From an uncultured Granulosicoccaceae bacterium (GTDB lineage Bacteria; Pseudomonadota; Gammaproteobacteria; Granulosicoccales; Granulosicoccaceae), in assembly GCA_937930305.1 (NCBI GenBank), contig CALGLE010000001.1, positions 99,409-163,408 on the forward strand: a DNA stretch of 64,000 nucleotides. Direction: 5' to 3'. The notes below the pieces were generated by a model. The model saw only the letters and a program-made list of their open reading frames with translations. It made no database searches and was not told the DNA's origin. The first letter of the stretch is position 1. Each line of letters opens with the position of its first letter. Position numbers and translations under genes: made by a program. Below, piece by piece: positions 53,305-62,109 of the stretch.

Positions 53305-53599
53305 ATGACGACCCACTTGTTCGATTCCAACTCACCGCCGTTCACGCAGCCACAAGATTGGACCTTTCCTGTTCCGATAATGTACGGCCCGGGCAGATTG
53401 TGCGAGCTCGGGGCCCGTTGCCTGAAATCGGGTATATCCCGTCCCTTAATCGTAACGGATTCAGGTAGCCAGCGATTGGCGTTTGTCGACCAACTTCAAC
53501 AGGCATTGACTCAGGCCGCCCTCTCCACTTCTGTTTTTTTTTTCCATCTCCCCCACTCCTCGAGATGCAGATACGGTGACTGGGGTATTTTTCCAATGA
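53305..53599 (+). pseudogene. Truncated, frameshifted iron-type alcohol dehydrogenase
   Basis: The first 80 codons from ATG 53305 encode the N-terminus of an Fe-ADH: FPVPIMYGPGRLCELGARCL, then ISRPLIVTDSGSQRL and FVDQLQQALTQA. At a run of ten T (53534-53543) the frame slips. With one T fewer the translation continues as SISPTPRDADTVTGV, matching the family's P-x-P-x-x-x-D-x-x-x-x-G segment, before ending at TGA 53597. The stop lies on the arm of a long inverted repeat, so the remaining 280 residues were lost by a deletion or rearrangement at that point. The full-length family protein is about 380 residues. Confidence 0.8.
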
Positions 53600-53637
53600 A
53601 ACAACCAGGGCGAAGTTATACCGCCCAGGTTGTTTCA
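53597..53637. terminator. Long inverted repeat behind the cyclase gene
   Basis: A 16-bp arm (TGAAACAACCAGGGCG) pairs with CGCCCAGGTTGTTTCA with one mismatch and a 9-base loop. It lies 12 bases after the stop of the cyclase-family gene on the minus strand and marks the end of the Fe-ADH remnant. There is no T run, so it may work as a processing or rho-linked 3' end, or be the footprint of a rearrangement. Confidence 0.5.
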
Positions 53638-53649
53638 TCAAATTTTAAT

Positions 53650-54468
53650 TTAGATCATTGCAAATATTCTGGCAGGACCACCCGTACCGCCTTTATGTTT
53701 GGGTGCACCTACAACAAGCGTTGCGCCTTTTACTGGCACTTTATCTAAGTTCGCTAAATTCTCAATACCAAATCGGCCAGTGGGCAACCACGCGTAATGC
53801 GATGCAAAGTCTGCCGATGGACCGTGATCGAGAGACAAGGTATCGACCGCTATAGAATTCGCCCCGGTTTCCTCTAGCAGCATGGTCACCGCATCAACAT
53901 GAAACCCAGGGTAATGTTGCTTCTCACCGTCATAGTTTCTGTATCCATCAGTATTGACCTTTTTCCCCCATCCCGAATGCATCGCCACACAGGCGTTGTC
54001 TGGAATTTCGCCATTGGCTGATATCCAGGCCTTCAAATCTTCAGGTGTTAATTGTGCGTCGGCATCTTTCTCAGCACGAGCGGCAATATCGATTACGCAA
54101 AGTGGCGCGAACAGATTAGCCACAGGTATTTCATCGACCGAAGTACCGTCTTCCGAGAAGTGCAGCGGCGCATCAATATGGGTTCCAGTGTGCTCATTGA
54201 CGTTGTATTCAAACAGATTAAAAAAGTGCTCGGCGTAGTTGAACTTTTGGGTCATCGAAAATTGCGACTCCCCAAAGTAAGTTGGGAAATCTTCATGCAG
54301 CGTATGCGTCATGTCTTCGATAGCACCGTGACCATCGGCCATCGCAGCAGGTACCGACAATGTGCTTCCCACCGTTACTGCCGCCCCAATAGCGGCCGTG
54401 TTCTTAAAGAAATGTCGCCGCGACATCATTTTATCTTTTACTGCGTTCATCACACAAATATCACACAT
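53650..54468 (-). CDS. Exported cyclase-family metal hydrolase
   Basis: A 272-residue protein from ATG 54468, with GGAG eight bases upstream. A longer frame to 54849 overlaps the neighbouring gene and its promoter and is rejected. A Tat-type signal (SRRHFF then a hydrophobic stretch, cleavage near AAMA) follows a short Cys-containing leader, MCDICVMNAV, that recurs in this family. The cyclase (kynurenine formamidase-like) domain has NEHTGTHIDAPLHF, the H-x-G-T-H-x-D-x-P-x-H-F metal motif, and SLDHGPSADFASHYAWL near the C-terminus. It would fold before export to the periplasm. It is divergent from an AGE epimerase. The substrate is unknown. Confidence 0.87.
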   Translation of the reverse strand: MCDICVMNAVKDKMMSRRHFFKNTAAIGAAVTVGSTLSVPAAMADGHGAIEDMTHTLHEDFPTYFGESQFSMTQKFNYAEHFFNLFEYNVNEHTGTHIDAPLHFSEDGTSVDEIPVANLFAPLCVIDIAARAEKDADAQLTPEDLKAWISANGEIPDNACVAMHSGWGKKVNTDGYRNYDGEKQHYPGFHVDAVTMLLEETGANSIAVDTLSLDHGPSADFASHYAWLPTGRFGIENLANLDKVPVKGATLVVGAPKHKGGTGGPARIFAMI

Positions 54469-54585
54469 TGACCGTTCTCCTTTGTGGGTTTCGCCAAGAT
54501 CAGTCTGCCATGAAAGGTGAGAAATTCCAAATTCACGCACACGCCCTAAAGAAAGCCACCGGCTCACCTGATGTACCCAAATGCA

Positions 54586-54614
54586 TTGGCGACACCGGCA
54601 CACCACGCTATAAT
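54586..54614 (+). promoter_or_regulatory. Sigma-70 promoter of the AGE epimerase gene
   Basis: TTGGCG (54586-54591) and TATAAT (54609-54614) are separated by 17 bases. The -10 is perfect and the spacing ideal. Transcription would start near 54621, about 27 bases before the GTG start. Confidence 0.72.
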
Positions 54615-54647
54615 GCGGCACCCTCCGAAACATCTGATTGATATCCA

Positions 54648-55880
54648 GTGCTACAAACTCAACACGCCCCAGGGAATCCAGCCCAAACAAAAACCTGGCT
54701 GCTTGACGAATCACATAGAGCCTGGTTGGAAGCCGATGCAAAACGTCAGTTTGCATTCTTTCGAAACAGTCTTCGTGCAGATGGTGGGTTTGATGTGCTG
54801 GCAGAGGATGGCACCGCTCTTCCTCGTAGCGCCCAAGAGTTGCATACAACTACCCGAATGGTGCATTCGTATGCTTTAGGAAAAGCCTTTGGCGAACCCG
54901 ATTGCGACGACATCATTGATGCCGGGCTAAGGTATCTACAAAACCACCACTATGATCAAGAACACGGAGGTTACTTATGGTCAGTCAACGGCTCCGACAT
55001 CATTGATGAAACTAAGCTAGCTTACGGGCATGTGTTTGTATTGCTGGCAGCATCTAGCGCACATGCCGCCGGACACCCGGATGCCAAAGCATTGATAGCC
55101 GATATTAGCAATGTCATCGATACCCATTTTTGGGATTCTGATGTGGGCTTGTTATCTGATGAATTCACACGCGACTGGAAACCATTCTCAAACTACCGTG
55201 GATACAACGCAAATATGCACGGCACAGAGGCTTTCTTAAACGCATTTGAAGCTACAGGCGAACAGAACTATTTAGATAAAGCGGGTCGTATCATTAGCTT
55301 TTTCGTTGATCAGATGGCCAGCGAACATCAATGGCGACTACCTGAACACTACACCGACCAATGGGTACCAGATACACAATACGAAGGGAATCCCATGTTT
55401 CGCCCCTTTGGTACAACACCTGGGCACTCATTTGAAATGGGAAGATTGGTCCTACAACATTGGGACTTAACCGGTCGAGTCGATAAAGAAGCGCCGGAAA
55501 AGGCCCGCCAATTAATTGAAACCGCCTTTAACGATGCTTGGCTACCCAATGGAGGCTTTGCTTATACACTGGATTTTAATGGTGACGTGCGAGTATCAGA
55601 TCGGTATTGGTGGCCTGTAACAGAAGCCATTGGCGCTTACTCCGCACTGCTTAAGATTAACCACTCGTCCACCGATGAAGCAAGATATCGACAACTTTGG
55701 CAATGCGCATCAGATCTGTTTATCGATCACAAGCAAGGTGCTTGGTTTCCTGAGATCGATCGTGACGGGCACCCAACGTTTAAACAATTTAACGGCAAAC
55801 CCGATATTTACCATGCCTTGCAGGCCGATCTTCTGCCTCTGGCTAAAGGAATATCCCGGTTGATGGACGATCTTTCTTAA
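54648..55880 (+). CDS. AGE-family epimerase/isomerase
   Basis: A 410-residue (alpha/alpha)6-barrel protein starting at GTG 54648; no upstream ATG is available. Conserved AGE features include MVHSYALGKAFG near the start, YNANMHGTEAFLNAFEATG with a catalytic His, and GTTPGHSFEMGRLVLQ with the second. Its length fits mannose isomerase (YihS, mannose-fructose) and N-acylglucosamine 2-epimerase. It is driven by a good sigma-70 promoter and followed by a hairpin. Mono-cistronic, so the sugar acted on is not obvious; the NagZ-like GH3 is too far to link directly. Confidence 0.9.
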   Translation: MLQTQHAPGNPAQTKTWLLDESHRAWLEADAKRQFAFFRNSLRADGGFDVLAEDGTALPRSAQELHTTTRMVHSYALGKAFGEPDCDDIIDAGLRYLQNHHYDQEHGGYLWSVNGSDIIDETKLAYGHVFVLLAASSAHAAGHPDAKALIADISNVIDTHFWDSDVGLLSDEFTRDWKPFSNYRGYNANMHGTEAFLNAFEATGEQNYLDKAGRIISFFVDQMASEHQWRLPEHYTDQWVPDTQYEGNPMFRPFGTTPGHSFEMGRLVLQHWDLTGRVDKEAPEKARQLIETAFNDAWLPNGGFAYTLDFNGDVRVSDRYWWPVTEAIGAYSALLKINHSSTDEARYRQLWQCASDLFIDHKQGAWFPEIDRDGHPTFKQFNGKPDIYHALQADLLPLAKGISRLMDDLS

Positions 55881-55911
55881 TAGAGAATTAGCACAAGCAT
55901 TTATTGAGTGT

Positions 55912-55952
55912 CGTCTGCCGTCTTTCAAAACTAATTAAGCAGACGTTATTTT
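55912..55952 (+). terminator. Terminator after AGE epimerase
   Basis: CGTCTGC (55912-55918) pairs with GCAGACG (55939-55945), with a 20-base loop, followed by TTATTTTT. It lies 31 bases after the epimerase stop. Confidence 0.7.
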
Positions 55953-55987
55953 TAACGCTTCGGAATTGATGGGTTAGCGAGTTCCGC

Positions 55988-56689
55988 TTATACAGATAAA
56001 TACGCATCGCGAATTTCTGTATTGGCTTCCAGCTCGTCAAAGGTTCCATCAAATTTCTTTTCCCCACTTTCGATGATGACAGCCCGATCAGCAACTAAGC
56101 GTGCGAAATGCAAATTTTGCTCTGACAAAAGGACCGACAAGCCCTCCTCTTTCAGCTTAAGAATAGTTGTTACCATTTGCTCCACGATCACAGGCGCGAT
56201 GCCTTCGGAAGGTTCATCCAGTAACAACAAACGCGGATTACCCATTAAGGTTCTAGCAATCGACAGCATTTGTTGTTCCCCGCCCGACAACGCTTTACCT
56301 CGATTATTTCGGCGCTCAGAGAGATTAGGAAAAATGTCGAATAAACGCTGCTGATTCCAGGGAGCAATGCCCTTTCTTGCCGGCTGCTTACCCACTTCCA
56401 AGTTCTCCAAAATGGTTAAGTCAGTAAATATTCTGCGCTCCTCTGGCACATACCCAATCCCCAATTTCGCAACTTGGTGTGGTGCAGAACGTACCAGCGA
56501 TTGCCCTTCGAAATCCACATCGCCACTGGAAGGTCGCACTAATTGCATAATACTTTTTACGGTTGTGGTTTTTCCTGCACCATTTCGACCCAGCAGTGAC
56601 ACAACCTCGCCAGGTCCTACACAAAAACTTAGATTGTTAAGAATGTGCGCTTTACCGTAGTGGCTGTTTATTTCGCTTAGCTTAAGCAT
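55988..56689 (-). CDS. livF: Branched-chain-type ABC ATPase LivF
   Basis: A 233-residue ATPase from ATG 56689, overlapping the LivG stop by eight bases; the longer frame to 56788 is not a natural start. Walker A is LGRNGAGKTTTVK, the signature LSGGEQQMLSIARTL, Walker B LLLLDEPSEGIAP. GYVPEERRIFTDLTILENLEVG is the LivF Q-loop region. It works as a heterodimer with LivG in a HAAT-family importer. It is the last gene of the operon. Confidence 0.92.
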   Translation of the reverse strand: MLKLSEINSHYGKAHILNNLSFCVGPGEVVSLLGRNGAGKTTTVKSIMQLVRPSSGDVDFEGQSLVRSAPHQVAKLGIGYVPEERRIFTDLTILENLEVGKQPARKGIAPWNQQRLFDIFPNLSERRNNRGKALSGGEQQMLSIARTLMGNPRLLLLDEPSEGIAPVIVEQMVTTILKLKEEGLSVLLSEQNLHFARLVADRAVIIESGEKKFDGTFDELEANTEIRDAYLSV

Positions 56690-57461
56690 GGTGCGTGTCC
56701 GCAGCGTTGTTATATAGATTGCCGCCGCCCAAATACACCTCTTGCACTTCCGCGTTGCTACGCACCATCTCGACTGAACCGTTCGCAATCAGTTCACCAC
56801 GATTAAGTACCATGACGCGATGGGCATGAGCAAACACCACGTCCATATCGTGTTCTGTAAACAGTGCACTGATTTGTCGATCTTTGACGATATCCGCTGT
56901 GAGTTGCATGAGCGCGATACGCTCTTTTGGTGCCATACCCGCTGTGGGCTCATCCATTAACAGCAACTTGGGGTTGTGGGCTAGCGCTATGGAAAGTTCA
57001 AGCCGTTTCAAATCACCGTAAGCCAGTACAGCGCAGGCTCGTTCAGCTTGCTCCTGCATACCAACCAATTCCAAAAGCTGCATCGCTTCGTCTTGGTATT
57101 GTTTGTGAGCGTAATGACGTACATCGAATAAGCGATTATGATGCGACAGCAGCGCCATCTGCACATTCTCGATCACAGTCATGGATGAGTATGTGCCGGT
57201 AATTTGAAATGTGCGACCAATACCCTTACGCCAAACTTTGCGCGGTGCCATACCGGTGATTTTCTCACCATTGAGAAATACATTGCCCGCCGTCGGCGCA
57301 AGTTGACCCATCAGCATATTAAAGCAAGTGGTTTTGCCAGCACCGTTTGGACCAATTAAAGCCAACAGCTCAGCTTTGTCGACGGTAAATGACACATCAG
57401 ACACAGCCACCACACCCCCAAAAGATTTACTCAACCCTTGTACGTCTAGCACGATGCTCAT
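56682..57461 (-). CDS. livG: Branched-chain-type ABC ATPase LivG
   Basis: A 259-residue ATPase. Walker A IGPNGAGKTTCFNML, the LivG-specific GIGRTFQITGTYSSMTVIENVQ, Walker B LLLMDEPTAGMAP and H-loop FTEHD are visible. The signature (AVLAYGDLKRLELSIAL) shows the LivG-type LSYGD variant. ATG overlaps the permease stop by four bases (ATGA), so translation is coupled. It pairs with LivF. Confidence 0.92.
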   Translation of the reverse strand: MSIVLDVQGLSKSFGGVVAVSDVSFTVDKAELLALIGPNGAGKTTCFNMLMGQLAPTAGNVFLNGEKITGMAPRKVWRKGIGRTFQITGTYSSMTVIENVQMALLSHHNRLFDVRHYAHKQYQDEAMQLLELVGMQEQAERACAVLAYGDLKRLELSIALAHNPKLLLMDEPTAGMAPKERIALMQLTADIVKDRQISALFTEHDMDVVFAHAHRVMVLNRGELIANGSVEMVRSNAEVQEVYLGGGNLYNNAADTHHA

Positions 57462-59356
57462 TGTGTGCCCCCAGTCGGTTTGTCACCAGCCGAGCCCAAC
57501 CGATTTTCAAATAACGCTCGGAAAGACCCAACAATACCTTTAGGTGCGATGATGACCACCACAATGATGAGTAAACCCAAAGCCAGTCGCCAGTATTCAA
57601 ATCGGGTAATGTAATCTTGCACTAGAGTTAACGCGGCCGCCCCGACCACACCACCTGATAAGGTTTTTACGCCACCGAGAAACACCACGATTAGCCCATC
57701 GAATGATTTAGCAATTTCAAGTTCTACTGGGAATACACTGCCTTTTGAGAACACGAATAAGGCCCCTGCCAAACCAGCCAAAGCGCCTGCCACCGAGAAA
57801 GCTAACCATTGAATGCGTTTAGTGTGAATACCTGTCGCTTCCGCTTGGCGTACCGAATCTCTAGACGCTCGCAACGCATATCCGAATGGGGTATGCGCCA
57901 TATGCCGCAATAATATAATTCCACCAATTCCCACCACCATCGTGAAGTAGAAGTACACAGTCGTATCAGAGAGATAGTCTGGTGGCCAGATGTCAACCAG
58001 CCCATCATCTCCACCGGTAAATTCGTCCCACTGAAATACCAACGACCAAACCAACTGCGCCAACGCTAACGTCAGCATGGCGAAGTACACCCCAGATAAT
58101 CGTAAGCACAGCCAACCAATGATGGCCGCTAATAACCCGGCCCCTATAGGCGCCATTAAAAACGCCAATTCCATTGGTGCATCCGCATAATTAACTAGCA
58201 AGGCCGCAACATAAGCGCCACCTCCAAAATAGGCGGCATGTCCAAACGATACCAAGCCGCCCAGGCCGAGTATGAAATGTAGGCTTGCTGCGAATAAGCA
58301 AAACACAATGACATCAGTGGCCAAGATAGTAAAAAATGGCTCGGCTACAAAAGGTAAGCAAGCTAAAGCAATGAGGAACACAAGAACTAGGATTCGAGCG
58401 CTACGCCCTGCGGGTTTAATGGGTTGTTCTGGCTCGCCAACTTGGCCATGCTCACCAGCAACTTCTTCGCGGCCTAATAGGCCATAGGGTCTTACTGTCA
58501 ACACAACAGCCATAACCACAAACATCAACACCAATGTGCTTTGCGGGATATAGGCCACACCAAATACATTGAGTACCGAGATCAACACCGCCGCAATATA
58601 GGCGCCCGGCAATGACCCCATACCACCAATAACAACCACCACAAAAATGGATGCAAGTATATTGAAATCCATGAGTAGATCAGCGCCACCTTTGGGCAAC
58701 TGAATAGCACCGCCCAATCCAGCCAGTGCCGCCCCCAAGAAAAACACGCCAGTGAACAACCAAGATTGATTAACGCCTAGGGCGCCGACCATTTCACGAT
58801 CTTGCGTGGCAGCTCGAACCAGAACACCCACTCGAGTTTTAGAAATCAAGTACCAAAGAGCAAATAACACAAATGGTGTGATGGCGATAAGCGCTAGATC
58901 AAATTTGGGTACCGGCTCATCCATGATTCGAATGACCCCTTTCAAGCCGGGTGCTCGAGGGCCGAGTACATCTTCCGCCCCCCAAATCATTAAGGCCAAA
59001 TCTTGAATGACCAAAATGACCCCGAAGGTGGCTACCAATTGGAATAGTTCAGGTGCTTTGTACACGGGCCGCAGCACCAACAACTCGACAATGACACCGA
59101 TAAATCCGACCGCTAAACCCGCCAGAAGAATTGACGACCAAAAACCAACAGCACCCGGCAACACTTGCATCAGCGAATAGCCGATAAACGCGCCCAGCAT
59201 ATAAAACGAGCCATGGGCAAAATTCACTATACGAGTCACACCAAAAATTAATGACAAACCCGATGCAACAAGAAAAAGTGCTGCGGCATTAGCCAAACCG
59301 GTGAGCAGCTGGGCAATAAACAGTCCCATGAATTCAATCTCCAATACCGCCATCAT
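57458..59356 (-). CDS. Fused LivH-LivM permease
   Basis: A 632-residue permease that joins both HAAT permeases in one chain. Residues about 10-300 are LivH-like (GLSLIFGVTRIVNFAHGSFYMLGAF, then RAATQDREMVGALGVN), and about 320-632 are LivM-like (GLGGLVSFGHAAYFGGGAY, then ALRASRDSVRQAEATGI). The two halves are linked by a charged 25-residue segment (about 295-320). Separate LivH and LivM are the rule in E. coli, while fusions occur in other bacteria. The start could be ATG 59356 or 59329. It transports in concert with LivG, LivF and the binding protein upstream. Confidence 0.88.
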   Translation of the reverse strand: MMAVLEIEFMGLFIAQLLTGLANAAALFLVASGLSLIFGVTRIVNFAHGSFYMLGAFIGYSLMQVLPGAVGFWSSILLAGLAVGFIGVIVELLVLRPVYKAPELFQLVATFGVILVIQDLALMIWGAEDVLGPRAPGLKGVIRIMDEPVPKFDLALIAITPFVLFALWYLISKTRVGVLVRAATQDREMVGALGVNQSWLFTGVFFLGAALAGLGGAIQLPKGGADLLMDFNILASIFVVVVIGGMGSLPGAYIAAVLISVLNVFGVAYIPQSTLVLMFVVMAVVLTVRPYGLLGREEVAGEHGQVGEPEQPIKPAGRSARILVLVFLIALACLPFVAEPFFTILATDVIVFCLFAASLHFILGLGGLVSFGHAAYFGGGAYVAALLVNYADAPMELAFLMAPIGAGLLAAIIGWLCLRLSGVYFAMLTLALAQLVWSLVFQWDEFTGGDDGLVDIWPPDYLSDTTVYFYFTMVVGIGGIILLRHMAHTPFGYALRASRDSVRQAEATGIHTKRIQWLAFSVAGALAGLAGALFVFSKGSVFPVELEIAKSFDGLIVVFLGGVKTLSGGVVGAAALTLVQDYITRFEYWRLALGLLIIVVVIIAPKGIVGSFRALFENRLGSAGDKPTGGTQ

Positions 59357-59396
59357 CCATCAGATGATGACGGTATCGTTTAAGGCGATGGGTGAA

Positions 59397-60611
59397 TTAC
59401 TTGGATGGGCGCAACTTGGCAACTTCCTCATCCGAAGGCAGGTAATCAGCACCGTCTTTATATAACCAATCCTCCATCACACCGACACCATCTTTTACAG
59501 TGGTGGTGCCTACAAAAGCGCCCATAGTTGCTTGGTGGTCCTGCTCGCGAAAATGAATTTTACCCACTGGGGTTTCAACATCTAAGCCTTTAAAGCCTGC
59601 GATGAGTGAATCGGCATCGGTTGCACCCGCTCGAGTAATGGCCGCGGCAATGGACTGCACGGTCATGTACCCAACTAAAGATCCGATTCCAGGTCGTTCA
59701 CCGTATTCGGTTATGTACGCGTCGACAAACGCTTTGTTTGATCCACCTTCAGAAAAGTCATACCAGGGGTATCCGGTGACTGTCCAACCTTCTGGAGCTT
59801 CATCTTTTAATGGGTCAAGATACTCAGGTTCTCCGGTTAACAATCCGTAAACCTGGCGCCCATCAAATAAGCCGCGTGTGGTGCCTTCACGCACAAACTT
59901 GGCAAGATCGCCACCAAAGGTGACGTTATAAATTGCATCTGGCTTAGCTCGCTCAATTGCTTGAACCTCAGCCCCTGCATCAATTTTAAATAACGCTGGC
60001 CATTGCTCTGTGACGAATTCTACATCTGGTTTCAATGCAGTCAGGGCCTTCTTAAAAGCCGCTACCGCATCTTTGCCATAGGCATAGTTAGGAGCAATGG
60101 TCGCAAAGGTTTTGGCATCGGTTTTGGAAGCCTCTTCCGCTAACATGGCCGCTTGCATGTAGGTGGATGCACGTAATCGGAAGGTGTATTCATTGCCCTT
60201 CTCCCACACAATGGAGTCAGCCAATGGCTCCGAGGCCAAATACACATAACCTTTCTCCGCGGCCAGTGAAGAAATGGCCAAACCAATGTTACTTAATATA
60301 GTGCCGGTGAGCATGACTGTGCCTTCACGGGTCATAAGTTCCTCTGCGATCTTTACCGCTTCACCCGGTTTTCCTTGATCATCTCGAAAAATAAACTCCA
60401 GTGGCTTGCCCAACACACCACCTGCGGTGTTCACCTCTTCCAAGGCGAGTTCAATACCTAATTTATAGGGCCCTGCGAACGCGGCCATTCTTTTGTAGTG
60501 GTTTATTTCACCGATTTTTATGGTATCTTCTGCCATCGCAGAACCGGCACTTAGCGTTAACGCCGCCATAGCCCCTGTCAACAACCCTCGTCTTGTTACT
60601 CTCATCTTCAC
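59397..60611 (-). CDS. Branched-chain-type substrate-binding protein
   Basis: A 404-residue exported protein with a twin-arginine-like leader (TRRGLL then hydrophobic, cleavage near SAMAED). The type I periplasmic-binding fold (Peripla_BP_6) includes IKIGEINHYKRMAAFAGPYKLG, GGVLGKPLEFIFRDDQGKPG and VGYMTVQSIAAAI. HAAT binding proteins of this group bind amides, aromatic acids or amino acids. A VanA-like Rieske oxygenase gene lies 156 bases upstream on the same strand, so an aromatic or methoxylated substrate is a reasonable guess, not a proof. Confidence 0.9.
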   Translation of the reverse strand: MKMRVTRRGLLTGAMAALTLSAGSAMAEDTIKIGEINHYKRMAAFAGPYKLGIELALEEVNTAGGVLGKPLEFIFRDDQGKPGEAVKIAEELMTREGTVMLTGTILSNIGLAISSLAAEKGYVYLASEPLADSIVWEKGNEYTFRLRASTYMQAAMLAEEASKTDAKTFATIAPNYAYGKDAVAAFKKALTALKPDVEFVTEQWPALFKIDAGAEVQAIERAKPDAIYNVTFGGDLAKFVREGTTRGLFDGRQVYGLLTGEPEYLDPLKDEAPEGWTVTGYPWYDFSEGGSNKAFVDAYITEYGERPGIGSLVGYMTVQSIAAAITRAGATDADSLIAGFKGLDVETPVGKIHFREQDHQATMGAFVGTTTVKDGVGVMEDWLYKDGADYLPSDEEVAKLRPSK

Positions 60612-60767
60612 CTTCCTCGTTTTTTCACTATTCGTTTCAGATAATCAGTACAACCCCAACAATCAGTAAAACTATAAACCCGTCTTGCTTACATTACTCC
60701 TCTAGTGATTAGCATTGGTGCTTGAAGAATGACTTTACGTCAAAGTCATATCAGCATGGCTTCACAT

Positions 60768-61832
60768 TTATTCATGATGAACAAACGTGGGATGTAACGG
60801 TTCACCCAAATCTTCAGTCGCTTCCTGCTCAGCCATGTCTCGAATACGGCGTCGATAGACGGTGGGGCCTTTGTCGATGGCTAAGCGAATCGGCTTACGT
60901 GACTGGGGTAATTGCTCTTGCTCATCAATGGCTTCCAAGATTTCCTTATCTTCATTAAAAGCAATACGAAACATGGCATCCATTTGTTCTGATGCCGCTT
61001 CATCATCCACCGCTGTATTGCGAATGTGCAGCCAACGATCAATAGTGTAATGTTCATTCACAGGCGTGAGAAAATGCAACGCAAATATTCGCACCCCTTG
61101 GTTGCGATCCTGTTCTTCTAAGTTCAGCTCACTGCTGGCACTGCCAAAGTCAATTACCGCAATGGATGGCAGATGCAAGTAGTAGTAATGCCAACGATCT
61201 ACATTGCCTGAAAAGCCACCAAATTTTTGAAAAAAACCAACCGGTTCCGCATCGCGAATCCAACGCCAAGCCACCAGTACATCCCCTTGAGTGTCGACAT
61301 GTACTGGCACATTTTCACTGGCAGCGTTTCCGAGTGTGGTTGGATGAACAAAGCTCACGTGGGCTGGGTCCACTAAATTTTCTGCCACATTCAAATAGTG
61401 AGCCTTTAAATGCAGCGCATCACCCTGATGGACATGCCACTGCGGGGATGTGAATTCGGGCATATCAAAGATAAGATCCGTGTTCGCTTTTTCTGCATCC
61501 CCCATCCACACAAACACGATGTCATTTCTCTGCTCTACCGGATAGGCGCGAACGTAGGCGGAAGAAGGCACATTGTCTTGGCCTGGCACCCTGATACATG
61601 CACCACTGCAGTTGAACGTCATGCCGTGATAACCGCATTGAATGTCATCACCAATGCGCTTGCCTTTAGACAATGGTAACAAGCGATGGGGGCAACGATC
61701 CTCCAATGCAACAACCGTCGTCGCATTGGTGCGATACATCACCAATCGCTGCTCAAGCACGGTGACACTGGTTAGCTCTTGGCCAAACTCACTGGCCCAA
61801 CCCGCCACGTACCAGGCATTTCGTATATACAT
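60768..61832 (-). CDS. Rieske oxygenase, vanillate demethylase (VanA)-like
   Basis: A 354-residue single-chain oxygenase. The Rieske ligands are C47, H49, C66 and H69 (DRCPHRLLPL, IQCGYHG). The catalytic iron site D155-x2-H158-x4-H163 in LVDPAHVSFVH is intact. The N-terminal YIRNAWYVAGWASEF is typical of the VanA/dicamba/toluenesulfonate group that demethylates methoxy-aromatics or related compounds. It needs a VanB-type reductase, and none is in the window. Downstream in the same direction is a complete Liv-type importer, which may deliver the substrate. Confidence 0.88.
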   Translation of the reverse strand: MYIRNAWYVAGWASEFGQELTSVTVLEQRLVMYRTNATTVVALEDRCPHRLLPLSKGKRIGDDIQCGYHGMTFNCSGACIRVPGQDNVPSSAYVRAYPVEQRNDIVFVWMGDAEKANTDLIFDMPEFTSPQWHVHQGDALHLKAHYLNVAENLVDPAHVSFVHPTTLGNAASENVPVHVDTQGDVLVAWRWIRDAEPVGFFQKFGGFSGNVDRWHYYYLHLPSIAVIDFGSASSELNLEEQDRNQGVRIFALHFLTPVNEHYTIDRWLHIRNTAVDDEAASEQMDAMFRIAFNEDKEILEAIDEQEQLPQSRKPIRLAIDKGPTVYRRRIRDMAEQEATEDLGEPLHPTFVHHE

Positions 61833-62079
61833 GAGTTGTCACTTTCCACAGGCTATCTGGCGCACATGGACGCCAGGACGTTAACGCTATTCTGCCAGTA
61901 TTACCCGAAGGCAAGATAAAATCTAGAAGAATCGAAGACAGTTGAAGAGATGCGAATCTGTGCGAGCATTTTATTGACACGCGGGCAACAATGTCTGATG
62001 GAATCAGCCTCATACATCAGGCCCAGTGGCGACCTAGGCACGGCGTGCATATCGGGATGCGGCGATATCACGCAGCTTG

Positions 62080-62102
62080 GGGCACCCCGCGATGGGGTGC
62101 CC
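62080..62102 (-). terminator. Hairpin behind the peroxiredoxin gene
   Basis: GGGCACCCC and GGGGTGCCC form a perfect GC-rich 9-bp stem with a 5-base loop, eight bases after the peroxiredoxin stop on the minus strand. No T run follows, so it may be a rho-dependent or stabilising 3' end. Confidence 0.6.
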
Positions 62103-62109
62103 GTAAAAG

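Noticed and set aside
53293..53748. 151-codon plus-strand frame as a complete gene
   Set aside because: Only the first 80 codons are Fe-ADH-like; the rest is out of frame and runs antisense to the end of the cyclase gene.
54469..54849. 127-codon N-terminal extension of the cyclase-family gene
   Set aside because: It overlaps the AGE epimerase start and promoter; a Tat signal and a proper ribosome-binding site place the start at 54468.
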